A DNA stretch of 64,000 bases from Kalaharituber pfeilii (GCA_015179045.1 WHUZ01000003.1:1-64000); one strand, 5' to 3'; counted from the first letter of the stretch, positions 19,832 through 33,200 are shown. The notes: a model not told the origin generated them from the sequence alone. A program made the numbers and translations.

Positions 19832-22800
19832 ATGGCGTCCGATCAGGGTGTCATCCCGCCGCAGGCGGCAGCGACTGATCCCACCTCCAGTATCGGCATC
19901 ACGCACCCCGTAGCCGCGATTGACCCGACCAACCCTGACCATCCGACAACGCAGGAGCTCGCAGAGCAGATACGTCAGCATTTTGGGCAGCTCGAACAGG
20001 CACAATTGCAGGCTGCTCGCTTCGATCCCGATACGGGTGACCCGAGTCACGGTAGCCTCTCACGTATGCTTCCTCCCCAACTCGCTACCCCACACTCAGA
20101 CGAACATCAAGGTTGCGACTTTAGATGCAAGAAAAGTTAAAACGGGTTATCAGCAATGGTGCCAATGGTGCTAAGAGCACCAGTGCCCATATGCCCTCAA
20201 TGCAACCCGCCGCTTTCTCGCCGTATTTCCAAGCAAGAGCTGACAATGCCTTACTCGCTCGCAGAAACCCTGTCCGCAATATCGGCGTTCAATGCATCCT
20301 ACGATACTAACTCGTGGGGTAAGCGGAGTGCCGATTCAGTGACCCTAGACGATGTCGATCCTCCCGAAGCAAAGAGGCAGCAGCTAGAGTCTCACCATAC
20401 CCAAACCCACCCGTCAGATGCACATCTCCAGGAGGCGCATCTTCACTACCGGCATGAGCCCATGGCTGCTGAGATCGAAGCTGCTGTTCTAGCTGTCCAG
20501 CAGCAACAGCAAGCACAAGAGCATCAGCAAATGATACAGCAGGATCATCAGCAGATGATCGAAGCTGACCAGGAACACCTGCATACGGGTGAGGATGTCG
20601 ATAATAGGATGCCGAGCGAGGAAGCCGATTATGAAGAGGAAGATGAGGCCGATGATACCAGTTATCAAACACAGAATGATCCCCTCATGAACCCGTTCGG
20701 CTCATCGCACCATGAATGGACGACCCCGACAAACTTGATGGATGACAGCACTGCTGTACTATGGTCCGCTAACCATGGGATGCGAGTGCGATCATTACCA
20801 GTTGTCGATAATTTGGTATGTTGATCCAATCCTCGCATTTAGATATATCAGGCTAACAGCTATCTAGTCTACTCAAATTCTGATGACGCTAGGAAAAGGT
20901 GGATATCAGGAAACGTTAAATATCGTTACCTGCCCAGAGTCGGACTCAGGGCAAGCATATAGCCTATTGAAGGCGCTTTTTGACCAGACGAAGAAGATTT
21001 ATACCCAGGATGCATTCCTAAGCTGCGAAGAACTTAAGCTCGACTCCCCTGAACAACGTGCAATCATTCGCAAGGTGAACCTAGCGACTTTTGTTTCATC
21101 CGTTTTTGGTTCGCAGGAAGTAGGTTTTTTCCATCTGAATGAGTGTTTCTTGGATACCTTTATTCCCGAAGGAGGGCGGCTCCTTAAGAGTCAGGGTGCG
21201 CTGTATTTGGATTTGAAGACGCAGGCGTACATCTCCGCATTGTCTACGGGAGAGCGTGATAGGGTTGATATACTCAACGATTTGTTCCCAGATGATATGG
21301 CACAGCAGCTGCTTATGCGGCGACCAGGAGCTAAGGGCTTGACGCCAAGTGAGGCGGATTTTGTACAGCGGGCATATCAGCGGAAACAGCATCTCTTGCA
21401 ACTTCCAGAAGATACAGTGCTCTCCGATAAGTATGTTTGGCAGGATTTTTTGCAGGATGTGAGCTCGTATGTATCGAAACACTTTGATCAAATAATGGCA
21501 CAGCCTGTGAGGAAGGCAAGGAAGAGGCAGCATTCGACTGCTGGGGGCTCACGGCCTGCAGCACCGTCATATCAAACGCAATACAATGGAATGCCAGTAC
21601 ATATGCCTATGCAAAACCAAGTTGATCACTCTCAGCATGTCTATCGTCAGCAGACGGAGTATGATATGCCTCAGCATAGTGTGGCAGATGATGTCGATGC
21701 TGCAACTGCTGCGGCGTTGAGTGCGCATAATGCAGCGCATACTGCAGCTCAGCATCAACTACAGCATCAAGAGATGGTACAGAACCACCAAGAACATCAA
21801 ATGCAAGCACAGGATGTGCAGCAAACTGCCGGGATATATGATCCAAATGCACATACTACACCCCCTCCTCACCATCTACAGCATAGCACAAGTATGACTA
21901 TGAACCTTGGACATCCCCCGGTGGCACCCTCAATACCAGCGCAAACTACCCCAACTCAAGTTCTCTACGAGCGGGCTCGTCTGGCGGCTCAGTCTAAGGC
22001 ATCGCCAAATGCTCGTAGGTCAGGTCTGCCGTCACAGCGCCGCCCTTGGACGCCGGAAGAGGAGACCGCACTTATGGCAGGTCTTGACCGTGTGAAAGGG
22101 CCTCATTGGTCACAGATTCTTGCCATGTTTGGTCCCGGCGGGACTATCAACGAGGTTCTCAAGGACAGGAATCAAGTGCAGCTTAAGGATAAGGCACGTA
22201 ACCTGAAATTGTTCTTCCTGAAATCCGGTATCGAGGTTCCTTACTATCTTCAATTCGTTACCGGCGAGCTCAAGACGCGAGCGCCGAGCCAAGCAGCAAA
22301 ACAGCAAAAGCTGAAGCAGCAAATGGCTACGAAGGATGAACCTATGAGGCAAGGCCAGTACCGGGAAGACAGTCAGGGTGCAAATCAGTCGTCTGATGAA
22401 GACCTGAGCCATCATCAGATGAGTAGTGAAGCTCAAGCACAGGCTCGCGCACATGCTCAGGCGCAACTTGACGCTGTGAACGCATTGAATGGTGAAATAA
22501 ACAGGCAGGATAGTCTTCATATGCAACATCACCATCAGCATCATCAACCTTCCATGAACCCCGCTGACCACCATCACCTTGCGTCCCCGCAAGACCAACA
22601 CCAGCACCAACATCAACACCACCAACCGCAACAGCAGCTCCATCCCAGCACCGATGTGAACGTCAACGTTAACAACCTGATTTTGGACCCCCAGTCTGCC
22701 TCGGTGCTAGAACAAGCCCTAATGCTCCAGCAGCAGCAGCAACAACAACAACAGGAGCAGCAGGCGCAGTTGGAGCAGCAGATGCAGGAGCAGCTTGAGC

Positions 22801-22931
22801 AGCTGAATCAGCAGCAGCAGCAGCAACAGCAGGCTGAGGCTGAGGCAGTGGCGCAGGCTCATATGGCACATGTGCATACGCAAGTTCCGGTGCAGATAGG
22901 CGAGCAGCAAGGCATGCAAGGGATCATATAG
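19832..22931 (+). CDS. TBF1: TBF1-like TRF-homology/Myb-telobox DNA-binding protein
   Basis: Nuclear protein of the Tbf1/Taz1/TRF class, which binds TTAGGG-like repeats at telomeres and promoters. Best model: exons 19832-20063, 20132-20271, 20324-20815 and 20868-22931 (975 aa, in frame). The last intron (52 bp, GTATGT...GCTAAC...TCTAG) is solid. The 52-bp intron 20272-20323 uses GTCCGC with a perfect TACTAAC branch, and the first intron is the least sure. The TRFH-like dimerisation region starts near residue 275 (SANHGMRVRSLP, then ETLNIVTCPESDSG and SSVFGSQEVGFFHL). Q/H-rich linkers follow. The Myb telobox is RRPWTPEEETALMAGLDRV...LKDKARNLK at about 679-745, with Ala where the usual motif has Trp/Phe. 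The C-terminus is polyQ. Start is the first ATG of exon 1. Whether it serves telomeres, RP genes or both cannot be read from sequence. Confidence 0.85.
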
Positions 22932-24530
22932 GCATATAGACCTCCTTTGGTGCGGACCGTTAAGTAGGAGATTAGTTGATGGGACTACCCACCTCTGCGG
23001 CATTTGCACTACCTACAGTTCACCGCTAACGATGGTAATGTTGACGATGTAATGCAACCATATTGATTCAATTGGTTTTTCTCCGCTAGTTTCTTCTTTG
23101 GATTTGAAATTTGGTTTGGTGTATACGGATTGACTGTACTCCATTTTATTTGACTGTTTTGTTTCGTAACTGGTGGTGGTGAATTCACGTAACTTTTTCC
23201 TCTCCGTCTTCTCCATCTTCCACTCCATCTCCCTCTTCCTCCTCTTTCCTTATCCACTCTTTCCTTCTTCTTTACGTTTCTTTTTCTTTAATGACTAGCC
23301 ATTTGCATTGTTGTCATGGAAAGAGGTATGTTTGAGCTGCAAGTAAACCCTAAAAAACGTCGATGTGAACCAATAAATGAGGAAGAAACCCCAAAGGTCT
23401 AAGAAATGGGAGGAAAAAATGGGAGAAATACGGCAAAAAGAGCATGGAATACTTACGAACTTACCTCGGAGGGCGGCACTTTGCTTCATAATTTCATGTT
23501 TCGGGTTTTGTTTCCATGTCACGTACTTATCAGGACTCCTCTTGTTACTGTTTGCGTTATTGGGAATGGCTATCGTCAAATCATCGTTTTCCTTTCTTTA
23601 AAAATTTTTTTTTTTTTTTTTTGGTCCTCTCGTTCCATTTGGTCACACCGCGCTAGTTGCGCACTTTCACTCGTACATTATTTCTTCATTTCAGTCCCTT
23701 TCATTTAATCGCAAGGAAATTGCGGGGATGTTATGTTCCGCGTACCCTAGCACATTTGACATTGCCCAAACACCAGTATACCAGTGCCTCCAGACCAGGA
23801 AGCACTGGCTGGCCTAAGGCACTTTCTTTGTTCTACCCGTTGGCACTGTTGAAATGTCACATCCAAAATTAACTAAGGACCTGTCATCACTATATCTGCC
23901 CCAATTACTTGCCCATTGTCCATTCAAATCCATCACCATACAACTTCACTCTGGATGGTGTTTGTAGATCCCTCCCTTCCATTCTCACCTTTTTATATGT
24001 ATATATGTTTTCTTAATTTTCATTTTTTCTTTGTTTTTTTAGATATATGTTATTGTAACTACTCGCTTTCATTTACACAACCTTTTACACAACCTTACTT
24101 AAGTGCTATAAGTTACGTTAGGGCAATATTGTACGTACGTATATATACTCGGCCTGGTATTTTCTTTTAATCCCCAATATAAAAGCTCCCAGAGTTCCTG
24201 ACTCCGCTCCCTGATAAGGTGTAGTTGGAACTCAAATTTAATTACATCATTTGGCAGGTGGCAGGTGTTCCAATTATATATCCCTGCTTTTTTGATCGAG
24301 TCGGAAGAATACATTCCAGATTCCACAAACTGCATGTTACCCTCAACATGTTTTACCCTGAAGTATGCTCTGCGCGTGACACGCTCGTAAAACTCCTAGT
24401 TCCTGATTGCCAATACTCTATCAAATACACTGGCCACTCTCAAATTATATATGAACATAAGTAAATACTCCCCACCCACTCCATCTCCTGCCCACATACA
24501 CACCTCCAACATAATTTACTATCTTCCTAA
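22932..24530. other. 3' region of TBF1 and gene-free DNA
   Basis: T-rich and pyrimidine-rich stretches (23200-23290, and a T17 run near 23609) with only short, unrelated open frames. No feature supported. Confidence 0.5.
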
Positions 24531-24540
24531 CCCTCGTAAG

Positions 24541-24671
24541 GGCTAGCGTAGTGGTAGCTACAAGTGCCGTAGACATGCGTCTCCTCTAATCGGCTTTTCT
24601 TCTTCAGTAGGACTTAGTCTCATACCAAGCCCCTAGAGTAGGACTACCTTCTTAGCTCGCTACTCGATCCC
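24541..24671 (+). repeat. tRNA-promoter-like sequence, possible SINE relic
   Basis: TAGCGTAGTGG (24544-24554) fits a Pol III A box and ACTCGATCCC (24662-24671) is close to a B box. The spacing (about 107 bp) is too long for an intronless tRNA and no cloverleaf forms. A degenerate SINE head or coincidence are both possible. Confidence 0.3.
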
Positions 24672-27600
24672 TTTGAGGTCCCTCCCCAGTGCGGAGACTA
24701 CCCCCTCCACTACATAAATTCCCTCCGGCTCCTCCTTCTCCCCCATCTACAACCGGCTATTCCTCCACGTCTTTTCCTTCTTTCTCACTTTCTTCGCTGG
24801 ACACAACCACTCTTCCTTCTCTTCTGGCAAACACACTCTACTCTCCAATCCAACTATCAATCCCAGGGTATGAGGTTTGGTACGTATGATCCATTGGTTA
24901 TGAGCGTTATGTTATTGATTTTTAATCTGTTGCATTTAGGATTGGGTTCGGTGTTCTCTATACCATCTTGTATATTATCATGCAACATGTTTGTAGCTGT
25001 ATGCAAGAACATACAATGTGAGATATCAATTTTGCTCTTATTAATGGTCCTACAAGTATAAAGTTGCAAAGTCACAACATGGAAATTCATATTATATACA
25101 AAATGGACCTCCTTTTAATAAAGTGATGGAAAGGGCCTTTCTTATTCTATGATTAGAGCATTATATAACATCATGCCAAAATCAACAAATGTCTCTGTTC
25201 CAGTGATAATTGATACCACAAGATGAAGTCAGAAGAATTATAGTCGCCCTGATCCTTGTTCCTAGTAGTTGCACTGTTATCTCGTTGCACCAATATTGTG
25301 CCTTCGTGGGTAACATCAGTACAAAAGGGACAAAGTACAAAGTATGGAAAAAAAAAAAAAAAAAAAAAAAAAAAGATCAACAACCGCTCTCTTCCTTGTG
25401 CCTATACAGAACACGAGTGTTCTCTGGTACCGCCGCCCCGACGGGGAAATTCTCTGCAGAATTACTTCCCTGAAGTGTATTTCTCACTCTTAAAGTCACA
25501 CCCAAAACCACAGATTATACTCACATGGGTGCGTGACCACCACGGGATTCGAACTGGGTATTCAGCACTCGTTGGAGTGGTAACAGGCCAAAGAAAGAAA
25601 GATATAGGAATCTCTCAACCTTTGCATCATTATTACAGCGTATAAACAGCATACCAAATGTATCATTTGAATGGGTTTTTACAGTGCTGATGTGGGCGTC
25701 CACACCATAGACGACACTCTACAAGTTAAATGGGCGATAACGCCAAAAAGAAAAAGGTTAGAGTGCAAATTTCCTTTCATCGCCAGTGATCGCTTTGTTA
25801 GCTCTGTGATCTACTCACACCTAGCCCAATTTCGTGTTACAAATTCTAATCATAACCGTGATAGACTATTGCCGCTTCAGTGCGTTACTCTGTTGGCTTT
25901 TTTACACATTGCGGAAATGTAAACATCAACTAGGCTGGAGCTAAGTGCTATGAGCTGCGAGGCTCCGATCATGTTGGCGAACGTGGTTGAAATGCACTGT
26001 CCTATGTGGCATTGAGGTTTGACTAGTACTCAACCGATGGAATTGTTCTAGCTGATGGTTGTATATGAAGCTATGCCAATTCTATGCTACCAGATCACAT
26101 CGCCAAATCGGGTATCCTGCCATTTGCAGAATGTGGTAACCGGCAGAAATGAAACTCTCGCTCAAAAAGTTTATTAGGAGTTCAAGTTGTACATGCTTGA
26201 TCAAAGTCGGGGGTATTTTGATTTTCTGAATTGCACTCTTACGATTCCCAGTACCATAAAATAGAAATCCGTGGTAATATAGGAAAAGTCGCTTGGAAAC
26301 ATGACTGCGAGTTACAGAAATTAATGTACTCGAAGTCGTGTAGTCTAATGCTAGCAGTATCGTGCCCGGCAGCAGTAATGTAGTTAACACTTTTCCATCC
26401 CCAGTCTGAAAAAGCACCGCTGGAAGGCTTTATACGACAGTGATACTCGATAGCTTTTGTTATCGCTGTGATATGGAGGGTAGCATGAGACTAGCTGCAA
26501 GGCAATCTGTGACGCAAATTGAAAACCCAACTTGGGAAGGAGAGCTCTGCAATAAGCAGTATGTCGGGTCTTCAACCCCTTCAAGCTGAAATGTGTATTA
26601 CCGGCACCAGTATTGTAGACACCTCACTTATTCCTGTACACTAAACTGCACCCTGTCAGTAGCCTCTACGAGTACAATTTGAGGTCCAGGCAGCTTTACA
26701 ATGTAAATGTTTATAAAGCAGTACCGTTTGGAAGGATCACGACAGCCGACAGCCGACAGCATGGAAAGAGTCAAATAGTGACATCATACTTTGACCGAAA
26801 ACAATACCATTGGAAGATAAAGTGCAGTGGCAGTTTGGCAACACTGGATGGAGTTGCTCTATCTAGACAGAGCTACTCCGCCGGGATCGGGACTACATTG
26901 TACCAGGAACTGATTGTAAAAGGACTTATATTCTTACCCATTCTTTAGTAATTTGACCATTCCAGACCGACCATCACAGGACCGTTTTGAATTATGAACC
27001 GAGACACAGAGTGAAATTGCGTTTACTAGGAGTGATGCGCACCTATATCACTGGAAATATAGATGGAAAGCAGTCCATGATGGCATCTTAGGGGACTCAA
27101 CATTCGGCACAATGATGGAGAACCAGCCCGAAGCCACAACCAGCATAGAGAAAGCACTCTACAGAAAGCATTTGGCCGCTGTGATTTATGCGACCTTCCA
27201 GTGTTCACTTATCACAGTTAAGCGAGGAAGTGAACTCTCCGGTTGTCAGGCTGTCAGAGGGAAGGAGACAAAGGAAAATTACGGAATGAGTCGCCTACCA
27301 ACAACTGGCAGGGGTATGTGGTACGAGGAATCGCGTATAAGTCATGGGTATGGTCATCATCAGCAAGTGGGGAGGTCTCGGCCTAGTCTGGTTGCACCAA
27401 CCCTCCGGCCGTAGGGAGGGTCTCGGCCTATCCACGGCGTGAGTAATAACAGGACTAGTCTCATGCACAGAATCAATCACGTGCGTGCCATAGCGGCTGG
27501 GCACGAGACTAGTCCAAAGCTACATACAGGCAATAATGAAGGCCAAGAACCTGACCACTATACTATAGCGAGGGGTCATGAGCTGTCCCCAAAGTAGGGA

Positions 27601-28599
27601 GAGGGTGAAAAAATTGTCAAATGCGGAGATTTTCAGTGTATGATATTCAGACCTCAAGTGTGAATTCAGTCCCTTACCAGGCCACCAATATCATGTCTCG
27701 TCAGTGCCGCTTTGGACGCCCAGTTCTAGAATAATGGAAGATATGTCACGCTTGTCAGTAAGTGGGACAGCGCCTTGGAGTAATGAATTCAGAAGAGTTA
27801 TGCAAATTATTTCCTAACCCCGATAGCAAGCCGATGGCATTATCTTTAATGTCTATGATATCGAAGCAGTTCGGATACACCTAAGCGGTAGTCTGGTTCG
27901 AGACTGCAGTAGCTGAATTAAATTAGTCCTGAAAAGTTCTCCACTTTCACTGCTGCGCTCCTTTTCACTATTGCCAGGGCTTTTTAGCTGCGTGCGCAAA
28001 CGATCTCGCGCAATCCGGCACTATAGCCAGAATATCACTAATCAAGAGTTGAATTATAGCCAGGGTCACCTGTATTCGACAAACAGAGCTTTGTTTGGGC
28101 ATGTTCATCCTTTTGTACCCCACATTCAAATGTACGGGATGCTTACCAAACTAGCTTAGTGCAGCTCTGATCTTTATGCCACCATTGAGTCTGTCTCCAC
28201 CGCCCCCAATTACCCAGTAGAATGCATGACACCGTTGTGAACCTGGGTTTGATGGGGCATCTGGATTCTGGAAGCAGAAGAATTCTGTGAAATGAAAGGT
28301 GGAGGGAAGGCAGCGATCAGCCGCTCCTATTTCCATGCCACGATTGAAGGAACGATGCAAGCAAACTGCAGCTAAAGCGTTGCTGGAATGCTTCTCACCG
28401 GCCACTTTTCAATGCACGATGGGATATGTTTTGCCGGGTAAGGACTAGTAGATTTTAGATTTGTTGCGTTATTAGGTCCATTCGTTCTTGGCTCCGATGC
28501 TAGTAAGCGCCCATTTTAGAACGGCCGGGGCGAGCCAATCACCTGCCGTGACAGGGCTGCAGGAACAGCCTGAGCGCAAGCTTCCAACAACACATTAGG
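24672..28599. other. Gene-free region with scattered repeat relics
   Basis: No conserved coding segment. It holds a 27-nt A tract (25348-25374), a minus-strand B-box-like GTTCGAATCCC near 25543-25554, a GCCGACA triplication near 26741-26760, and a short inverted repeat at 27452-27515. These look like decayed retroposed or MITE-type DNA, but no complete element can be delimited. Confidence 0.45.
27452..27515. repeat. Short inverted repeat (15-bp arms)
   Basis: GGACTAGTCTCATGC (27452-27466) pairs with GCACGAGACTAGTCC (27501-27515), 14 of 15 positions, around a 34-bp loop. No target duplication was recognised. Confidence 0.6.
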
Positions 28600-29640
28600 G
28601 GCAGCAGCGTGGAGTGTGACGGGCGGGACGGGAGTTAGGCTGCGGCGCAGCCGCGGCGCGTGGGCCTCACTTTGGCGCGCCCTCTGTGCCAACCAGACGC
28701 CTGGTTACGAGCTACCAGACTTCTTGCGCACTCGCTTCATTTAGAGCACGCTAGACGGCGTCGCATTACGCTGCCAACCTGGAGGAGTCGGTACTTAGTC
28801 GAGGGTTCTGTTGATGTCAGACGCACGGCTTCATCGACGCGGGTAGAGGCGCATACTTATACTTATACAGTACTCGCTGCGCACCCGCCCGCCAAGTTGG
28901 CACTGGACATGGGCCTCTGCCCAGGGCAGGCCCGCGTCTCAGCCGGAGGCAGAGCACTCGTACATGTACGCAGCGCAGCCTTATGCCGCCCGATCGCATC
29001 CCATACAAGCCGCTCTGCTAGCTTCCGCTGGCAGTTTGCTCGCAGGTGAGGGTGAGCGCGGTGCGCATTCTATAGGCAGTGTCCTGCCGCGCAAGCCTTG
29101 CATCTCTGATTTTGCGAGTGCGGGCTGTCTCCACCTAGTCCATTGCTGCCCACTACAGCCGCAACGCCTGCGCGGCGAATGTCGACTTGCGTCTGGTATC
29201 CGTCCGATCCATCCTGGCCATTGGCTCAAGCGCCATCCAGGCCCATCTACCGTGTCGGCTGGTTCAATGGGACAGCTATGATAAGCTGGCGAAATCTGTG
29301 CAGAATTCAAGCAAAAGGCTGTTGAGGCCAAGGCGCGCATTGGTAATCTTGTACGTAAATTTGGTGTGTCCCATTGAACCGTCCGATACTGTAGATGTGT
29401 GGATGAAATTCAAAACGGATGGCAGCCATGATGGATGCGGCGCTCGCGATGAGGCCCCGTCCAATACATGCCTGTTGCCGGTCACGCAATGAAACCTTCG
29501 ACCCCCAAATTTCCTGCGCACGCTTACACCACAGTAACAGCGTCGAGTGAGGCGCCCTAAGGACAATCTCTTGTTGGTTCACGCAACCTGGGCGCTGTTG
29601 CAATTATGGATGGTGGTGACCCTGAACCAGAACGTGCATT
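28600..29640. other. GC-rich non-coding island
   Basis: Composition shifts abruptly to GC-rich (for example GCGGCGCAGCCGCGGCGCG at 28640-28658). Open frames on both strands are long only because stops are rare. None shows family motifs, Met-rich starts or splice continuity. It lies 0.6-1.6 kb upstream of the WD40 gene and includes the inverted repeat at 29245-29396. Confidence 0.45.
29245..29396. repeat. Inverted repeat, 30-bp arms, 92-bp loop
   Basis: The left arm, 29245-29274 (ATCTACCG...CAATGGGACA), matches the reverse complement of 29367-29396 at 26 of 30 positions. The arms share GGTTCAATGGGACA exactly. The homology stops cleanly at both ends. It could be a tiny TIR element or a hairpin relic; no flanking duplication is obvious. 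Confidence 0.7.
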
Positions 29641-30265
29641 AGCGGGCGCGCTGTTGCTAACCTCCAACGCTCTTTCACTGGATCGACAAGTCAACGTGAG
29701 TATCTTGTCTCCTGGTCCATGGACCGGGGACTTCCCACTTCTGGCTGGTAGCTATCCCATATCCTATTCATCACCCCAAGCCTGTCCTACAGAAAGTGTT
29801 TGCCCCCTCCCCCCCTCCCCCCCTCCCCCCCCCTCCCACCCCCAATGCGAGGAAAAGTGGCAGCAAGTCTACATCCGTTTGAGCTGGAGTCTTCATTTGT
29901 GCTTACGGGCTACTCACATCCAGGCCAAATATCTAGCATGTGTGTTTCCCTTGCGCTGAAATCATATCATCCGAGCAATCTTTACTCTCCCTAGCCAAAG
30001 CTGTGTGCAGCTCATGCCCTGTATTGGTAACCTCTTATTCCACAGTATTTATCCAATTTTCGCTCCTTCAATTTTCTGTTGCTATTTGTACCCACACTTT
30101 ATCGCCCCATCCGGTGCGTGCCTTCAATATACATTTACATAAACGTTGGCGATCGCCATCTGTCCCTTTCACTCTTCGTCCCCCGCAAAATTTCCTAGAG
30201 ACCCCACAAACGAAAGGCCCTTGCAAGAGAAGTTCGTCCGAACAAGCCCGCAATTACTTCTCAAA
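29641..30265. promoter_or_regulatory. Promoter/5' leader of the WD40 gene
   Basis: Contains a pure C/T tract at about 29806-29840 (CCCCTCCCCCCCTCCCC type) and pyrimidine-rich DNA up to the ATG at 30266. The gene carries no recognisable specific operator. Confidence 0.4.
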
Positions 30266-33200
30266 ATGGCTTCGGGGGCGAACCCTCGCTCTTCTGCGGA
30301 CTCTTTGGCCTCCATAAATTCGATGCATTGGATGTTCCATCTAGCAGCACCGGTAGCATCTCGAGAGGGTCAAGCGAATTCTCCGCTACAACCCTGCGCA
30401 GCTTCATCCTCGCTGTTTTTGTTTGCTCAGGGTCGCACAGTAATATGCGTTCACCATGATACCCTAGAGCTTGACAGAAGATTTGAACACCATTCCGATG
30501 ATGTGACTTTAATCGCAGTAGACAATAGCTCAGAGGGGGATTCGGACAAGTCGTCAGTATGGATGCATCAAGAGAGGCAATTGTGTGGGATTTCCGAGAT
30601 GGAGAGGAACTTGCACGCTTCAAACCTTTTGAAGAGATACGGGTAGCAGCGTGGTTGCGGAATGGGAATCTCAGTTGTGGTATGGTAACGTGGGGCGCTT
30701 CAGATGAGGTTCGAATCTGACGGGCCTACAGGTGACTGCAAAGGAAATGTTATTCTCTTCGATCCAGCACGGTCAGAGTCGATTCTGGCCCGGACCATCT
30801 CGGATCCGCTATGTGCTCTAGCACCGTCTACTGATTGCAAGACATTTGCTCTTGGGTATGTGCACTCTGTACTGACTTTATGTAGATGTTCACTGACTTG
30901 CCTAGGTACAATAATGGCTCAATATTAGTAGCCTCGTTAGTACCGTTCATTATATTGCATACGTTGACAATTTCATCACTATCTCCATCCCCGGTAGCCT
31001 CGCTAGCATGGCATGCCTCGTCCTCGAAGCAGAAGTCGGATATGTTGGCGACGCAGACAAGGGACGGGGACTTACGAGTGTGGAGTGTTGCAAAAACTAT
31101 CGAGTCTGGTGAGCCTGCGAGAGTAGTCCGGATTCTGACCAAGAAAGAAGGAAACAAAAAAGGAAACAACTGGTGTGCATGGTCAATGAAGGGGAGGGTA
31201 GTGCAGTATACTGAGGGGTTCGTCTTCGCCGCCGTTTGGAATACCGAGTGTTGTGGTATGAGGCTAATGGCTAACGACTCTGTGTCGCATGCAGGGAAAC
31301 AACCATCTGGGATGTACGCAACAAAAAGGTTTATTCGGAGCCCGTAGATACACCTGATAACATTACTGGTATTGCAGTCTACGGTCCGAAGGGGGTCCTG
31401 TTTACTGTAAGCAAAGATTATACTGTCCAGCAATATGGTCTGTATCCACCAGAACTGGCCACACGGGTGCAACACCTCCCAGCTGTGCCCCCACCGTCTC
31501 CACCAGTGTCAATTGAAGAAAAGAAGGAACATTTCCAGGACCATCGGGATCATCAGATTGAAAGACTTAACCCGAGGAATGAGGAGTATAACCTGGCTAC
31601 CATGTCACCACTTGGGAGGATTGCTCACGAGCTGGAATTGTTGGAGAAGATGGAGACACAAGGGCTTGGAATCAGCAATACGGGCCCTCAAAGGGCATTA
31701 TCCGTTAGCTCGAAAACTTCACTCAGCAGGCGTCTTTCTGTGGCTTCGGTGAAGTCTGCAAGATTAATGAACAGTGACCAAAGGTCTCTTCAAGATCAGC
31801 GATCTATACATGAGCGAAGCTCGACAGTCGACCTTAGTGAACACAGCTTGCACGCTTCGGATTCGCGGAGCCGTCAGAACTCTATCATTGGCCAGCCTTC
31901 ACCAGGTCGCACACCACATCCGTTGGCTCAAGAGATCATTGCCAGCCCTATTGAACCCACACAGGCCAACACACAGGCCAAACTCGACTTGTTCGGTAAT
32001 ATTCGGGCGAGACTTCCCTTTGTGACTCACGATAGTCCTCGTATCTCATCTTCAGGCAAGCATGATGAAGACGAGTTGAGGCGAGAAATGCTCTATGCCG
32101 TTTTCGGATGGAAGGGCGATGTAGACAGCTTGATCCGGGATGAATGTAAGTTCGAAGCACATCGGATTGTGTATTTTGGAAAATGTAGTAATGATTTTCA
32201 AAACAGTGGAATCCGTAGACTCCAGATCATTAACAGCTGTCATGCTTCGCATGTGGTTGGGTGAACTGGATCAGAATTCCCTTTCAGTATTACTCGGTGC
32301 AGATTTCCAGGTCCCTGCCGACTGGCTCTTCTTAGCCCTGAGTGCTATGGGTTAGTGATTGAACATTTATAGATATTTGCGACCTCAGACTGACTGGCTG
32401 TGCACGAAACAGATGGAAAGAAAGCCTGGGAGACTGTTGCCCGCGCAATGGTGATGCGCTTAGTACAAAAAGATGATATCCATATCGCTGCAGTAGTGTT
32501 GCTTGCACTAGGAAACGCGAAGGATGCAGTCGATCTTTATGGGAGCCATCATATGCATATGTAAGTTGTGGAAGATCCGCTTGAAAGTGTATCTGCTTAT
32601 TTGCGCGCAGGGAATCTGTTATCCTTGCGGCATATCTCTGGAAGAGCGATTGGAAGAAGCTTTCTTCTCTGGTGAGGAAATGGGGAGAATACGCAGCGGC
32701 AAATCACGACAGTGCATTAGCTGCCAGATGGTAGGTTGACAAATTGGGCCCTCACTACGTAATCTTGCTAACCATATTGTAGCTTCTCTTGCATTGGTTC
32801 GGAAGCTCCAGAGGAATTGGCCTCTCCAAACACGCCAGTATCTCATAAACGTACAAAATCCGAGACTGAGTCCATTTCAAGCTTCATCAAGAATCTCCCA
32901 TCAGCAGGCTCTCGTACTTCATTGAAAATTATGACGCCTGGAGCATCTCCCCTTAAGCTCATTACTACATTCCCTTCACCAGAGAAACCCTCTACGGAGA
33001 AATCTGCCACGGAGAAACTTTCAATTGCATCGAGATTCTTTGGATGGGCTAATGATAAGTCTTCATTCAAGAGTCCGGCTCAAACGCCAATGGCAATGTC
33101 TGCAGTGTCTCCAACGGAGCAATGGAAATCATTTCCAGTATTCCCTAAGCCTTCTGCGGTGACTTCGAAACTCCCATCTGTACAAGAGACTAACTCCGAG

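Noticed and set aside
25543..25554. tRNA gene on the minus strand (GTTCGAATCCC)
   Set aside because: The T-stem does not pair and there is no acceptor or anticodon arm; kept only as a SINE possibility.
28660..29340. Overlapping 100-130 codon ORFs in the GC-rich island
   Set aside because: Open on both strands, no motifs, no splice continuity; explained by low stop-codon frequency in GC-rich DNA.
31218..31294. Exon read-through adding FVFAAVWNTECCG to the WD40 protein
   Set aside because: Using GTTCGT as donor with a CTAAC branch and CATGCAG gives QYTEGETTIWDVR, a proper WD blade, whereas read-through leads to a stop.
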